In this document: positions 21,396 through 32,159 of the stretch, piece by piece | How the letters are laid out: each line of letters begins with the position of its first letter | Position numbering within the stretch: the first letter of the stretch is position 1 | Source of the DNA: Gari tellinella | Lineage: Eukaryota; Mollusca; Bivalvia; Cardiida; Psammobiidae | Assembly (NCBI GenBank): GCA_922989275.2 | Contig: OV277858.1 | Span: forward strand, 12,981,027-13,045,026 | Length of the DNA stretch: 64,000 nt | Direction of reading: 5' to 3' | Made by a program: the position numbers and the translations under genes | The notes under the pieces: model-generated | Databases searched by the model: none | Seen by the model: the letters and a program-made list of their open reading frames with translations, nothing else | Told to the model about the DNA's origin: nothing

Positions 21396-21894
21396 TAAAC
21401 AGTTTAATCATATTAATTTATATTACCAGTTACAAATATTCCAGCATACATTAAAAACTGCCAGAACGGACACACACTTCAGACACACTGCGCTTTAGCT
21501 TTTATTACTGAATTAAGCAACAACGTGTTAGTTACTGTAAAAAATGTATGCATATGTTTTTGATAAAATGATCCAATTTCAGCAATAGTCAAACGTTGTT
21601 TAGGTTGGTGCTAAAGCATGCCTTATGTCTCAAACTTCACATTGAAATAACCTTTAAATTGTAGTAAAAATACAAATAACATGACATTTTGGACTAAAAC
21701 AAAAAGCAGAAACGAAGGGTATTCTTATTTTCCTAGAGCCCAAGCCAGTGCTAGATAGGTGAAACAATGGTAGCGCGCGAATAAACGACATGAGGGTATA
21801 CAGTGTGATAAGGTCATTCAAATTGAAAACAGATAACAACATTATTACTTGAAGTTAATTCAAATTGGATACCTAGAAAACTGCTTTACTAGTT
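21396..21894. other. Gene-free stretch
   Basis: The 62-codon minus-strand frame at 21654-21842 has no recognisable domain. Nothing else seen. Confidence 0.4.
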
Positions 21895-21898
21895 TTAA

Positions 21899-22952
21899 GG
21901 TGGTTCGACAGCGGGCGGCCCGCATCTCGAGTTCCGGAAATGCTGTTGACTTTCACCTGATCTTTGCGGCACGTGCTTATAGTAGAAAATTTAGATCAAG
22001 AAAAATTTGATCTACTTCAGTGTCTTCTCTGTTAGCGCAGTTGGTACGGTTGTTGACTTTCAATCCAAAGGTTCTAGGTTCGATTCCCACTCGCTTCAAA
22101 CATTTTTTTTTTATTTTTAATAAATTGTCCGATTTTAGTGACTAGTCAATTCATGACGCGATGATCAAAGGACAGGCTATGTTTAGTCACGTTATAATAA
22201 ATAATATCAGATGCAATTGTAGTCAAGTGACAGCTAAATTTGTGAGGATTTATAGCCTATATGACAGATGGCAGCTTAACACAGGACAAAAGTGATGCTA
22301 AAAGATAGATCCTAAAGGAGCTTTTATGCATTACTTGTGTTATGCATAAAGCAGTCACCTGCCTTTAAATATCTGCAGGCTACCGTATTCAATGGTTCCT
22401 TATTACAGGTTTGACTTATGGTATGTTTTAGAGCTGACGGCATTTTAAAGTTGAACTCAAGGGAGGTTAATCGTGTTGTGTCAGAAATTTTGTCAGAATT
22501 TCAGGAAATCATGTATAAAATGTAAATTCTACAGTAGATTTTCATTAATTTTTTGTGACTAGTAGAATTAAGTTATATCTATCTAATAAGAGTAAAAATT
22601 GTGTATGTTAAACAGCTAGATTTTTTGCAATTTGACTTTTTCAAAATTTGATTTTTTTAAAATATTGATATTTCCAGAAAATATGTCATGGAATACTTTT
22701 GTTTGCCCAATATCTTATAGTCTATATACTGTTTACTTGAATGTACAGAAATTATTGAGTTATATCATTTTATAAAGAAAATATTCCTGTTTATCAAAAA
22801 AGGAGCTTTTCTCGACAAAAGGTCCTGTCAGAAAAAAACGGCACTGTAATTTTATTTTATTTTAACGATTTTTCACTCTCCATATGGTATATTTCAATTT
22901 AATCAAGGTTTCAAAGACTTCTGACACAGAATAAGCTGACCCGCGAACCACC
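21899..22952. mobile_element. TTAA-flanked element, GGTGGTTCG ends, 1,054 bp
   Basis: GGTGGTTCG at 21899 faces CGAACCACC ending at 22952, and TTAA lies directly outside both ends (21895-21898 and 22953-22956). Next to each end is a GC-rich patch (agcgggcggcccgc on the left, tgacccgc on the right). The interior carries a tRNA-like segment and a small TTTATGCAT/ATGCATAAA hairpin but no transposase. It is piggyBac-like by target only. Confidence 0.65.
22028..22100 (+). tRNA. tRNA-like sequence with good A and B boxes, anticodon possibly TTC
   Basis: The A box gttagcgcagttggta and the B box ggttcgattccc are near-ideal polymerase III promoter elements about 35 bases apart. The anticodon loop can be read ctTTCaa, which would be glutamate. 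The acceptor and T stems pair poorly, so a pseudogene or a SINE head is more likely than an active tRNA. It lies inside a TTAA element. Confidence 0.5.
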
Positions 22953-23083
22953 TTAAAACAATTTCCTTACAGTTTGCAGGAACATTCCGACTATTATTTA
23001 AATTTATTCATTTTGTCAATCAACATATGTCTATATAAATTATGCATGTTCATATATAATCAAAATGACAATATACAGGATAA

Positions 23084-23240
23084 CTGGTTTTTGTTCAGTG
23101 TAAGATCCTAATTTAATCCATTGAGTGAACACCAGACACTATATTTTCACGAGTGGCGACGCCATGAGTTAAACATAATACCGGTAGTCTGATGTTCATG
23201 AAATGGATTAAATTCGATATTCCACTGAAAACAATTACAG
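23084..23240. repeat. Inverted repeat, interrupted arms
   Basis: The arms ctggtttttgttcagtg...aatttaatccatt..gtgaacaccagac and gtctgatgttcatgaaatgg...ccactgaaaacaattacag mirror each other across about 40 bases. This is a foldback element with unpaired bulges. Confidence 0.65.
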
Positions 23241-23262
23241 TTTTTCTATTTTTTATACTTTA

Positions 23263-23480
23263 CCTTAAGTCTGCTTTAAGCTACCATACTACCATGCTAT
23301 CGGACATAATTCATTGTTTATCAATTTTCCATATATAACCATATTTAATTATGCTTAACCCATGTCTCCAAAAACTGTTTGTATGTCTGAACACGGGTTA
23401 CCACTTACAGTTGGTTGAACGTTAAATGGATGAGCAGCCTGCTTTACCGTGAAGCTGCTTTAAGCTACTAACTAACAGGC
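23263..23480. repeat. Two AAAGCAG-family hairpin halves
   Basis: The sequences ttaccttaagtctgctttaagctacc (23263) and gcctgctttaccgtgaagctgctttaagctac (23440) carry the arm words of the hairpin family at 8178, but only parts of the palindromes remain. Confidence 0.45.
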
Positions 23481-24170
23481 AGATATCTACTCAATATAAA
23501 TATAAAATACCATAAAATTTGGATTCCTCTTCAACAGAGCATCTCAGAATTCCATTTCAACGTTTATATGTGTCAGGTTGTTGGTTTCAAATCGCATACA
23601 ATAATGCATTTTTTCCAATTTAGACAATATATCTTTATATTAAAGGTGTTTGCAGAATTCAATAATTGACCCCTTGATGTTTCATTAAGGTAATCATTTC
23701 AGGCTTTGTGTCATTTGTTTTTATCATTATCTGAGTGTGTGAAAAAAAGATAATGCAATCCTTACTAAAATTAATGTGCATGTAACGGTCAGATAAAACA
23801 AACAATCAATTAAGTTTTTTTTATCCAATCAGTAACAACTATCTGTTTTTATCACTTAATAAATGTATGTGAAATAGTTCGATGGAATATAACAAACCAA
23901 TTAAGCTATTTATGTTGACAACAGTATCTAATGATACAAACTGAAATATTGAAAAAAATGCATGTATTGTGTATCATATAATTATTTTAACTTTTGTTGC
24001 AAAATTTCTTAAACAATAGTTTGATTATAAGTATTAATACAAAATATGCATAATTAATACTGTGAATGAACAATTGCTGATGAATTCTATTAAATAAAAG
24101 TCATTACACACATTGCCTGAAACTCACAATTGACCTTTAGTATATTTGTGTAATTATGGCCGCTCAATTT
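23481..24170. other. Gene-free AT-rich stretch
   Basis: No ORF or structured repeat recognised. Confidence 0.4.
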
Positions 24171-24173
24171 AAG

Positions 24174-24285
24174 TAATTTCATAAAATGACTGAATATTTT
24201 AGTCATTACGTGAACTGACTAAGTGAAACAATCAATTCACGTAATGACTGAAAATTTTAGTCATTTCATGTAATGACTGATTACA
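24174..24285. repeat. Nested palindromes of TGACTnAAAATTTTAGTCA
   Basis: Two short palindromes (tgactgaatattttagtca and tgactgaaaattttagtca) sit inside a larger one whose arms meet through tagtcattacgtgaa and ttcacgtaatgact. The block could fold as a cruciform with side hairpins. Confidence 0.75.
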
Positions 24286-24560
24286 AAGATTGACTGTAAC
24301 CCACACATATGTATAAATTAAACATTCAATGCTTTCATCTTGGATCTTTAGACAGTCATTAGTGTACTAGACGTTTACTCGTGAATAGTTTTGATACTGA
24401 TATCACTGTATTATTAAAGAATTGGGAATTCAATTAACAGTTGTATGGTGTTGTAATTCTTAAAGGACAGAAACTGTATTATTTGAGGACATCTTGTCAT
24501 TTTATTCCGATAGGAGTATGTAAAGTTTTATTCTGTTTTTTTTCTTTATGTTACGTCTTG
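24286..24560. other. Short gene-free stretch
   Basis: The 63-codon frame at 24441-24632 is not supported by any domain and runs into the paralogous block. Confidence 0.35.
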
Positions 24561-24569
24561 CTCATAACA

Positions 24570-25760
24570 AACTATGAAAATAATTTAAAAAATGTCAGAA
24601 TGTTAGCAGACGACATGTTTAACAGAAAATAATTACATATTGAACAAGTTAAAGCTCTTTTTTACTCGAAAAAATTATAGTTTAGTAATGCCAATCGAAA
24701 ATTATCAACATTAATAATCATTTTAAGTCTTCTGCATTAAGATACTACTAAAATACAGGTTGGCTTTAAACAGCATTAGCACACCCTATATATAACGAGC
24801 TTTATAGCATTAGACAGCACTTGGTAAAGTTTTTTGAAGTATAATTTGTTGATAATGTCGGTTCTTAATTGATATATGTGTTAAAGAAACGCAACGCTAA
24901 CAAGGAACATGGTCGGCATCCAAACCGTTTAATCCCCCCCCATAACATAAAATGACAAGCCGATGGATTTTCAATATTGCAATTAAGTTTGGTATATTAT
25001 TGTAGGGCGACGGTATTTAATGACCATCGAAACGTACGGCAGTGTTAAATTTGTCACTTCAAACCTTGCCCCGAGGGACACATAATCATTTCACTGTGAC
25101 GACTATACAGTTAAACACTTTTGAGTTTGATGTTGGCTATATCTTACAACTAACACATTGGATATCACAGCTTAACATAATGAAATACAATCACTACAAC
25201 TTACGAGTGGTATAGCCTACTAGATTGAAGTGTATTGATAGCGTCGCTTTTATGTAAAAACGGCTAATCTGCAGACACTATCCGGTGTAGAAGGACTCAA
25301 TAGTAAGGCAACAATAACATAGCATGTACGCTTTGTTAACAAAGTCACAGTTTTAATGCTGAAATATATCATCTGCTAAAAATATCGTATTACTGTCGTT
25401 GGAAATCATCCTTTTTGCGACAGTTTTGGCCCAAAATATGGCATATATAAGGTAATAAAAGAGTTGCATTAACGTGTAAAATACCTATCTAGAATATTGC
25501 GTTTTCAATAAAGCCTAAACTAAACATTGATTTAATCTCACGGATTTGCAAAGCCAATCGAATAACTTTGAAAGTGGTTGTAAGCATACACAAGTTCTTT
25601 CAGGGTATCAAAAACAGACACAATCAACCTTTAACCAGTATTTAAATCTACAACGTTGTATACAATTTGCCCATGTCATTGACCATCATCATGCCGAACA
25701 CTATTCGTCTTCATTTTTCAATTAACATTTATGTCCCTGTACCGAACCTAACACAGTAGA
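24570..25760 (+). repeat. Paralogous block A, unfilled copy
   Basis: The order of matching words with 47715-49380 and 51160-51330 is kept over more than 1 kb: gtcagaatgttagcagacgac, tatagtttagtaatgccaatcga, gccgatggattttcaat, cgaggga.ac..aatcatttcac, ggtgtagaagga, then aaccagtattt and cattgacc. Copy A lacks both the hairpin (48126-48278) and the 1.7-kb transposon present in copy B. No open frame is shared, so it is not an obvious gene duplication. Confidence 0.7.
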
Positions 25761-25778
25761 GGAGATTAAGTTGTACTC

Positions 25779-25851
25779 AGCCGGCTGGTTCAGTCGGTAG
25801 AGCGTCGGAATGGTAGTCCGAAGGACCCGGGTTAGAGCCCCGGTCAGGCTG
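25779..25851 (+). tRNA. tRNA-Thr-like pseudogene (anticodon GGT)
   Basis: The D arm tggttcagtcggtagagcg is near-ideal and the anticodon stem tcgga/tccga is a perfect 5-bp stem around atGGTag. The T arm is ccggg-ttagagc-cccgg, with ttc changed to tta in the conserved loop, and the acceptor stem has two mismatches. Animal threonine tRNAs normally start the anticodon with A, T or C rather than G, which also argues for a pseudogene or SINE head. Confidence 0.6.
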
Positions 25852-25967
25852 CATATTATCGCCCCCTTGTTACATTTGGCCAACAACGTGGGTTCGTGAC
25901 GGTTAGTGTATGGTTCGCTAAACAGCGCCTGCAGATATAACCTTTTCTCCGATACCGTGACGTCTTG

Positions 25968-26039
25968 CTCCCCGAAGGGGAACTGAACCCCGGTCTCCCG
26001 CGTGACAGACGGTGATACTTACCACTAGCGTTACATTAA
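25968..26039 (-). tRNA. tRNA-Asp(GTC)-like pseudogene
   Basis: The minus strand contains tagtggtaagtatcaccgtc, then tgtcacgcgggagacc, then ggggttcagttcccc, a very close match to the animal aspartate tRNA with anticodon GTC. The 3' acceptor half ctcgggga-like end is present (tcggggag), but the 5' acceptor half has decayed to ttaatgt and the T loop carries ttcagtt instead of ttcgatt. It points toward the tRNA-Thr-like sequence 117 bases away, and the two may be the ends of one retroposon. Confidence 0.7.
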
Positions 26040-26680
26040 ACGTGTTAAATACTTTAAAAAGTGATTTAATCGCACAAACCACACATAGGAATAAATGTAG
26101 TCACGCTTGATCTCTAGATGTATATCTCTTAATATTCTGTTCAGGGTTGACTGAAGCTTTTATTTTTTTCCCATACATCTTGTTTTGACTGATTCTTACC
26201 GGGAGGTGACTCTGGCGTTCCGAGGAACACCATTTGGATCGTTCTCCCTATAGATAATATTTATAGACATATTTATTAAGAGTACAGTGCAGACCCCGAG
26301 CGAGGGGCTCCTACAGGAGTCTATAATGTTTACAAAGTGTGTGTGCTTGTAGTGCACCCATAGTGTACCGACATTCATTAGTGTACATATTCAGGTATTA
26401 AAGCTGTATAAAGTTAGAATCCTTGTCGCCATCGGCATGTCATTTTTCACCCTCGAAACTTCGAAAAAACAAATACTGAATACTACAAAAAGTGTAATTT
26501 ACACAGGCCTAGGTTCCAAATGTTTACGGATGGGGCTGGCAGGCCTGTGGGGACAAAGGTCTTTTTTGTATAAAACTGTTGTTTGAAATCCCATTAGAAC
26601 TCCATAGGACGTGATTCTTTCAGAAAAAGCGGCTTTATCTAAGAAATTCGCTTTTTAAGTTTTATTTATAATATTTTTGT
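26040..26680. other. Gene-free stretch
   Basis: The 60-codon minus-strand frame at 26196-26378 has no domain. No repeats recognised. Confidence 0.4.
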
Positions 26681-26689
26681 GCTGCACCA

Positions 26690-26896
26690 ATTAAAAAGCC
26701 TCCCTTGTGAATGGAAAGAAGGACAGCTCTGTAAATACAGGGCTTCAGATAACGAAAGTATTTCGAAAACAAAAATCTGTATTTCTGCTTTTAAACCCAA
26801 TGGTGTCATACTCATTAAAATTGTCTCGAAGAGACGGTTTAATCAGTAGTAACACCATAGCATTCGGTGCTGAAATGAGTGAGAAACATGAAGAAG
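26690..26896 (+). repeat. Three-copy dispersed repeat, copy 1
   Basis: An ordered word series (agggcttcagataacgaaa, aaacccaatggtgtcatact, ctcgaagagac, aacaccatagcattcggtgctg) recurs at 58656-58800 and 59485-59625. The 66-codon frame at 26707-26907 is not conserved in the other copies, so it is not a gene. Confidence 0.65.
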
Positions 26897-26900
26897 TTAA

Positions 26901-27105
26901 CCCTTAGTCTGCTGCTAAGACGTCTGCGTTGACATTGTCGTCTGCAATATTTGCTTAGTTTAGATTTATGCATAGTTTTGGTTAAGCAAACATTAAGACG
27001 AGTGTCAAACAGTTCGGATCGAGATGAGACGCCGCGTTACACGGTGTCTGTTCTAGAGTCAAACAGTTTGTAAACTCCGTAAAGTTGCGGCCAGTAGGCA
27101 CAGGG
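26901..27105. mobile_element. TTAA MITE, 205 bp
   Basis: The left end CCCTTAGTCTGCTG and the inverted right end CCCTGTGCCTACTG match at 10 of 14 positions, and TTAA flanks both sides (26897-26900 and 27106-27109). The CCCT start and TTAA target fit the piggyBac superfamily. No coding. Confidence 0.6.
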
Positions 27106-27239
27106 TTAAATCATGAGATACAGTCATAGCGTGTAAAATATTTATACACTGGGGGTGACCGTCTACAATACAATACGGAGGATGACTGTTTCAGCCTTGT
27201 CCGCTCTCTAACTCAACCACTTATTTTTTATCTTCACCA

Positions 27240-28570
27240 AACTTGCTATAAATGTTTATTAGTATAGAATCTAGTTCCAGTTTGGTAAATAGCAAAGTCG
27301 CATGAGGCATGTCTGAGTTATTGGCCTTGAATAATTAAAAAATGACTGTTTCAGCCTTTTCTGCTCTCTTACACAAACACTTTTTATTGGATCTTCACCA
27401 AACTTGCTGGCATTGTGTATTTGTATCAAATATAAGTCAAGCAGTATTTTTTTTAGCAAATTTGGTGAAGATCCAATTAAAACTGTTTGAGTCAGAAAGC
27501 TGACAAGCCTGAAGTATGCAATTTATAACCATTCAAGGGCAATAACTCCAACATATCTTGTGAGATTTTAGTAGTTAACATGATTGACCTAGATTTTATT
27601 TTAATAAAATTTTTCAACAAGTTTGGTGAATATCACATAAAAACTGTATGTGTAAGACAGCAAAAAATTCTAAAACATTTATTTTTGATACTTAAAGGGC
27701 AAAAACTCAGACATACCATATACCATTTTAGTAGTATTCAAACCAAACCTTGATTTTATATAAATTACTATTTTCAGCAAGTTTGGTGAAAATCAATAAA
27801 AATGTATTTGTGTTAGAGAGCAACAATGCTGTAACAGTAATTTTTTAATACTTAAATGGCAAAAACTCAGACATATCACATGCAATTTTAGCAGTATTCT
27901 AAAAAGGCTAAAAACAGTCATTTTAATACATAAAGGGAAAAAAACTCAAATATGCCACATGCGATTTTAGTAATAATCAAACTAGACCTACATTTTATAT
28001 AAATAAACATTTTCAGCTATTTTGGTGAATATCCGATAAAAACTGTGTGTGTTAGAGTGCAAAAATGACTGAAACAGTCATTTTTCATTCATAAACAGGC
28101 AATAACTCAGATATACTTTATGCGACTTTAGAGGTATTCAAACCAAACCTTGAATTTATATTAATAAACAATACGTCGTATCAGCAAGTTTTGTGAATAT
28201 CAAATAAAAAGTATTATGTTAGAGGGCAAAAAGTGCGAAACTGTCATTTTTAATACTTATGGGGCAAAAAACTCAGACATGCCAACATACGATTTTAGTA
28301 GTAATCAATACGGACCTAGATGTCAATAAACATTTTGAGCAAGTTTGATAAATATCCGATAAAAACTGGTTGTGTTAGAGTGCAAAAAATGTGCTGAAAC
28401 AGTCAATTTTTAATACATAAAGGGCAAAAAGTCGAACATGCCTTATTCGATTTAAGTAGAAATTAATCTGTACCTAGATTTTATATAAAAGAACATTTAA
28501 TGCAAGTTTAGTGAAGATCCGATAAAAACTCTTAGTGTTAGAGAGTAAAAAGGCCTGAAACACCGTTGTG
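27240..28570 (+). repeat. Degenerate ~160-bp tandem array, about eight units
   Basis: Unit markers are aagtttggtgaa.atc, tgtgttagagagcaaaaa, gaaacagtcatttttaatac, aagggcaaaaactcagacat and cgattttagtagtaatc. Copies near 27621, 27781, 28020, 28190, 28342 and 28504 give a spacing of 150-170 bp with one irregular unit. The 27271-27459 frame is part of a unit. Two more units lie at 44090-44430. Confidence 0.8.
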
Positions 28571-28769
28571 ACGAAATGTGACTCATTTTATAGCAATATC
28601 GTAGTTCGTTGCACCCCTGTGATATTGATCCGAGCTGTTCCACGTGACACTAATCCGTGTGGTAATATTTAAGTCAGACGTTCTACTTTCGGTTTGTTAT
28701 GGTTTTTAAATTGCCTTTTTGGTGATTTAGGTCTGTCTTCAACATTTCATGGATCAGTTTGGCCCATAA
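28571..28769. repeat. Segment shared with 44510-44765
   Basis: Both loci place the same ~200-bp sequence (tagcaatatcg, gtgacactaa, ttttaaattgcc, gtctgtcttcaacatttcat, ggatcagtttggcccataag) just after the ~160-bp array. Here it runs into the LINE. It may be the decayed 5' part of the LINE. Confidence 0.6.
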
Positions 28770-30046
28770 GAGTGTCCATGCATTATTATTAATCATTATT
28801 GTATTTCGGACATTAAAAAAAGGTCTGAAAACACAATGGGACTTTAATGACCAAAAAATTACACTCATAAATATTTATGGCCCAAATTCAGACGAAACTT
28901 AACTATTTGAAAACCTTGAACACTACCTTAACAACAACAATGAAAAAACCTTCATCAATGGAGGAGACTTCAATATGGTCATAAATGAAAGCGTAGACAA
29001 AATAATTGAAACAGAAACACTCGTTCAAAAGGTAAATATAAAACATGGCTACCACACTGGCCATACACTAATAAATATATATGCAAATATGTCAAAATGT
29101 CGATAGAGTACCTTGAACCTGTAAACTAAACAATGTAATTAATTTAGAAACAGAATGCCAAAACCAAATCAATAGAAGCATAGATGATATAGCAGACATA
29201 AATAAAAAAGCGAGTCGGAACACTCTATGGAAGCTTATCAAAGGGACGATCAGAAACGAATATGAAAACAAACTACAAAATGAAATATTAAATGCGGAAA
29301 ATGCAATTGCGAATACAAGAAACACCATAGAACTAGAAGTCCAAAAACTTAAATTAAAACAATTAAAATTAGAATTAGATAAGGTAATAGAAAACAAACT
29401 AAAAGGAATTATAATTAGAGCAAAAGCCATCGAGATAGAATTGAATGAAAAAAACTAAAAAAATACTTTGCTACTTTAGAACAAAAACCTGAATTTTAAG
29501 TTATTTCTCAGTTAAAAAGCCAACGAGAAATAAAGAGCGACCCAAACACATTTTTACTCTACTCTTTACAAAAAAAACCTGACACATCATCGGTAGACGT
29601 TACAAAAAAACCATAAAAAAATTGAGCGACCAGGACAAGAAAATATGCGAAGGATTTTTAACCGAATACGAGTGCGCACGAGCTCTTACAAAAATGAAAA
29701 AAACTAAAAAAAAACCGTCTAGTATCAGACGGTATATTTGTAGAATTGTATGAAATATTGTGGAGAGTCATCAAAAAATATTACGTAATGTTAATTAATT
29801 ACTCCTTTAAAGATAAAAATCTAACGGAACTCCAAAAACAAGTACTTATAACGCTCACCAAACCCGATAAAGATGTGTCCCTGTTAACAAACTGGCGACC
29901 TATCTGTCTATTAAACATAGACTATAAAATAGTAACAAAATCCATAGCTAACAGAATGAAGAAATTTTCGAAAAACATAATTGACAAACAGGTTTTCATA
30001 AGAGGAATAAATATAGGCGAAATTATAAGAATAATTAGAGATATAT

Positions 30047-30300
30047 TCTAACACGACTCGAAACCAACGACATATAGAGAAAGAATACCGAGAAACGTAT
30101 ATAACGTCGCAATAATGAACTGCGCGGCGTTTCCATCCCTTGTTCCATTTGCCCCATACGCGTGATACATAAATAGTATTTTTATAATAAAAATCGCGTT
30201 AGAATTAAAATTTGTTATTTCTTAATTCTAACACGATTCGAAACCTACGGCATATAGACAAAGAATACCGAAATACGTATATAACGTCGCAATAATGAAC
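30047..30300 (+). repeat. Direct repeat of ~75 bp, 179 bp apart
   Basis: The sequence ttctaacacgactcgaaacc...cgtatataacgtcgcaata at 30047-30121 recurs at 30226-30300 with a few changes. It borders the foreign segment inside the LINE, so it may mark an insertion or a local duplication. Confidence 0.75.
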
Positions 30301-30480
30301 AATAATAAATACAAACAAAGCAGGAAACACTACACAAACAATACATCCATCTCTCAAGCAGAACACACACACAGTCGTACCATAACAAACACACACACAC
30401 ACACACACGCAGAATCCCGTTCCTTCATCTACACACTAAATAGAAAACAACACGTAAGACAAATATTAGAAAAGTGAACC
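30301..30480 (-). mobile_element. 3'-end fragment of the Penelope-like element, with (AC)n
   Basis: The words aagcaggaaac, cctctcaagcagaacacacac (here atctctcaagcagaac), ccttcatctacacactaaatagaaaac and aagacaaa match the terminal region at 42235-42420 and, inverted, 56320-56480. It contains an (AC)n run at 30387-30410. Only the terminal ~180 bp is present. Confidence 0.7.
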
Positions 30481-31260
30481 CGACAAAATAAGCAGGCACA
30501 CAATAAAACTAGATAATATGAATGGAGGATTGAAAATGATAGATCTTAACCTTTTTACCAACGCATTAAAATGTAATTCGGTAGAAAGAATTATAGAGGA
30601 ACAAAATAACGGTCGCTGGGAACAGCAATATGCTAATTTTTTAAACAAATATGGCGGAAAACTTATTTTCGAAAATAAAACAAAATGAAACAGAACAGAA
30701 CGTTCGAATAAAGTACTTTTCTAAAAGAAATTATGATTTCATGGATAAAAATAAAGGATGACATAAATATTACAAAAATTAGCAAAAAACATTTAAAGAA
30801 CAACAAACAAAACTATATTTAAAAAGCAGTGGTTCAAAACAGGAATTAAACATATTAGTGACATATATGTCTATAAAACAAAAAATAATTTTATAAGTAT
30901 GAAACCCTAAAAGAATTATACAATCAAACTGAAGATAAGATTTTCTTTTATAATCAACTATAGTCCTGTATACCAAAACAATGTAGAAATAAATTAAAAC
31001 ATATGAATGATGAAATACAACAAAATGAAACCCTACTGCAAAAGCTGCTAAAACTAAACAATCACATAAATGCTTACTCAATATTCAGGTAAGAACTCAA
31101 ATTTGACAAGCCAAAACCTCAAAAAAATTCGGAACATAAATTAATGGGATAAATGCCTACAAAAACATATATACCTCAACAATTGACAATACATTCATAA
31201 TATTCCAGTACAAATTCATGAATAGTGGTAACCCAACAAACACACCATTTATGGAATATA

Positions 31261-31407
31261 ACAAGAGGTTATTTAACAGTGTTGAGTACAATACTGAATT
31301 CTATTGGACGAGTACACAGCAGTCATAATCCAATATGGATTATGACTGCTGTGTTCGAGTCCAATTGAATTCTGTATTGTTCTCAACACTGTTAAATTGC
31401 CTCTTTA
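31261..31407. mobile_element. Long near-perfect hairpin, ~70-bp arms, 3-base loop
   Basis: The arms mirror around ata at 31333-31335: aagaggttatttaacagtg...cagcagtcataatcca against tggattatgactgctg...cactgttaaattgcctctt. Mismatches are few. It lies between LINE fragments, so it inserted into or arose within the dead LINE. It resembles a foldback MITE; a very stable RNA hairpin would form if it were transcribed. Confidence 0.85.
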
Positions 31408-32159
31408 TTTCACACCATAAAACTGTAGCAGACAAAGGTGAAATACCACGGGAAGTTACTCTTAACAGAGTATCAGAAGAGTTGTCCAGTCCAGTATGAA
31501 AACATATAGATTTTTTGGATCCGAGTCAATATGAGAAAAGTATGAGAAAAATATGGCCTTCTCGGATAGCTTTTTAAAATTCCGGTACAATATAGGGTTC
31601 TCGTGTACCGTCACGTGATAAAAATAGGGGTTGTTGATTGGTTTAATAGATGTAGGTGTGAAATAATATCAAATAACGTAATATATGCGAACAGTGCAAT
31701 ATGCAGGTAGAAACGATAAAACACCTATTCTGGGAGCGCAATCATATACACTATTTTTGAATAACATATATAATTGGTTAGAAACCATTTAAAACAAATT
31801 AAATTAGCTAAAAATATAAATTACCAAACAGTTCCATTAGGAATAATAAAAACAGGAACAAAATGACAGACCATGCAGCTAATTATATAATTATATCTCT
31901 ACCTTTTTTCCTTACATATCATATAAAAGCCTTTATTATATTCGTAGTTCGTCGGATACGCGTCACTGTGTAAACGTATAGACATCGTACATACTACTGC
32001 ACACCAAGGAGTTTGAAAGGTAAATTCAATCGTGTGGAGTAACATACTACAAACACACGAAATTGTGGGACACCACCCTGTAATGTCGCAACATGGTCTG
32101 GAGTTGAAACCAGACATGGGTGTCAAAGTCACCTGATACTCGCCTGTTTAAGTTTAAGT

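Larger units (their letters stand above)
28770..31970 (+). pseudogene. L1/Tx1-type LINE ORF2 relic (endonuclease, RT, C-terminal Cys motif)
   Basis: Successive frames resemble a non-LTR retrotransposon polyprotein. The endonuclease part reads INIYGPNSDE then NGGDFNMVINESVDK (28850-29010). The linker reads LWKLIKGTIRNEYENK and KGIIIRAKAIEIE (29235-29450). The RT start reads LTKPDKDVSLLTNWRPICLL then IANRMKK (29850-29965), in a 101-codon open frame at 29746-30051. The C-terminal part reads NGGLKMIDLNLFTNALKCN (30517-30580) and ETIKHLFWERNH (about 31707-31742). Stops and frameshifts are frequent. The catalytic RT palm between 30052 and 30510 is missing and replaced by other repeat DNA, and a hairpin element splits the 3' part. 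It is dead. Confidence 0.8.

Noticed and set aside
25779..25851. Functional threonine tRNA
   Set aside because: The conserved T-loop C is changed, the acceptor stem has mismatches, and a GGT anticodon is not expected for animal nuclear tRNA-Thr.
30387..30410. (AC)n run as a recombination signal
   Set aside because: It is a simple microsatellite that belongs to the retroelement 3' region and is also present at 42.3 kb.
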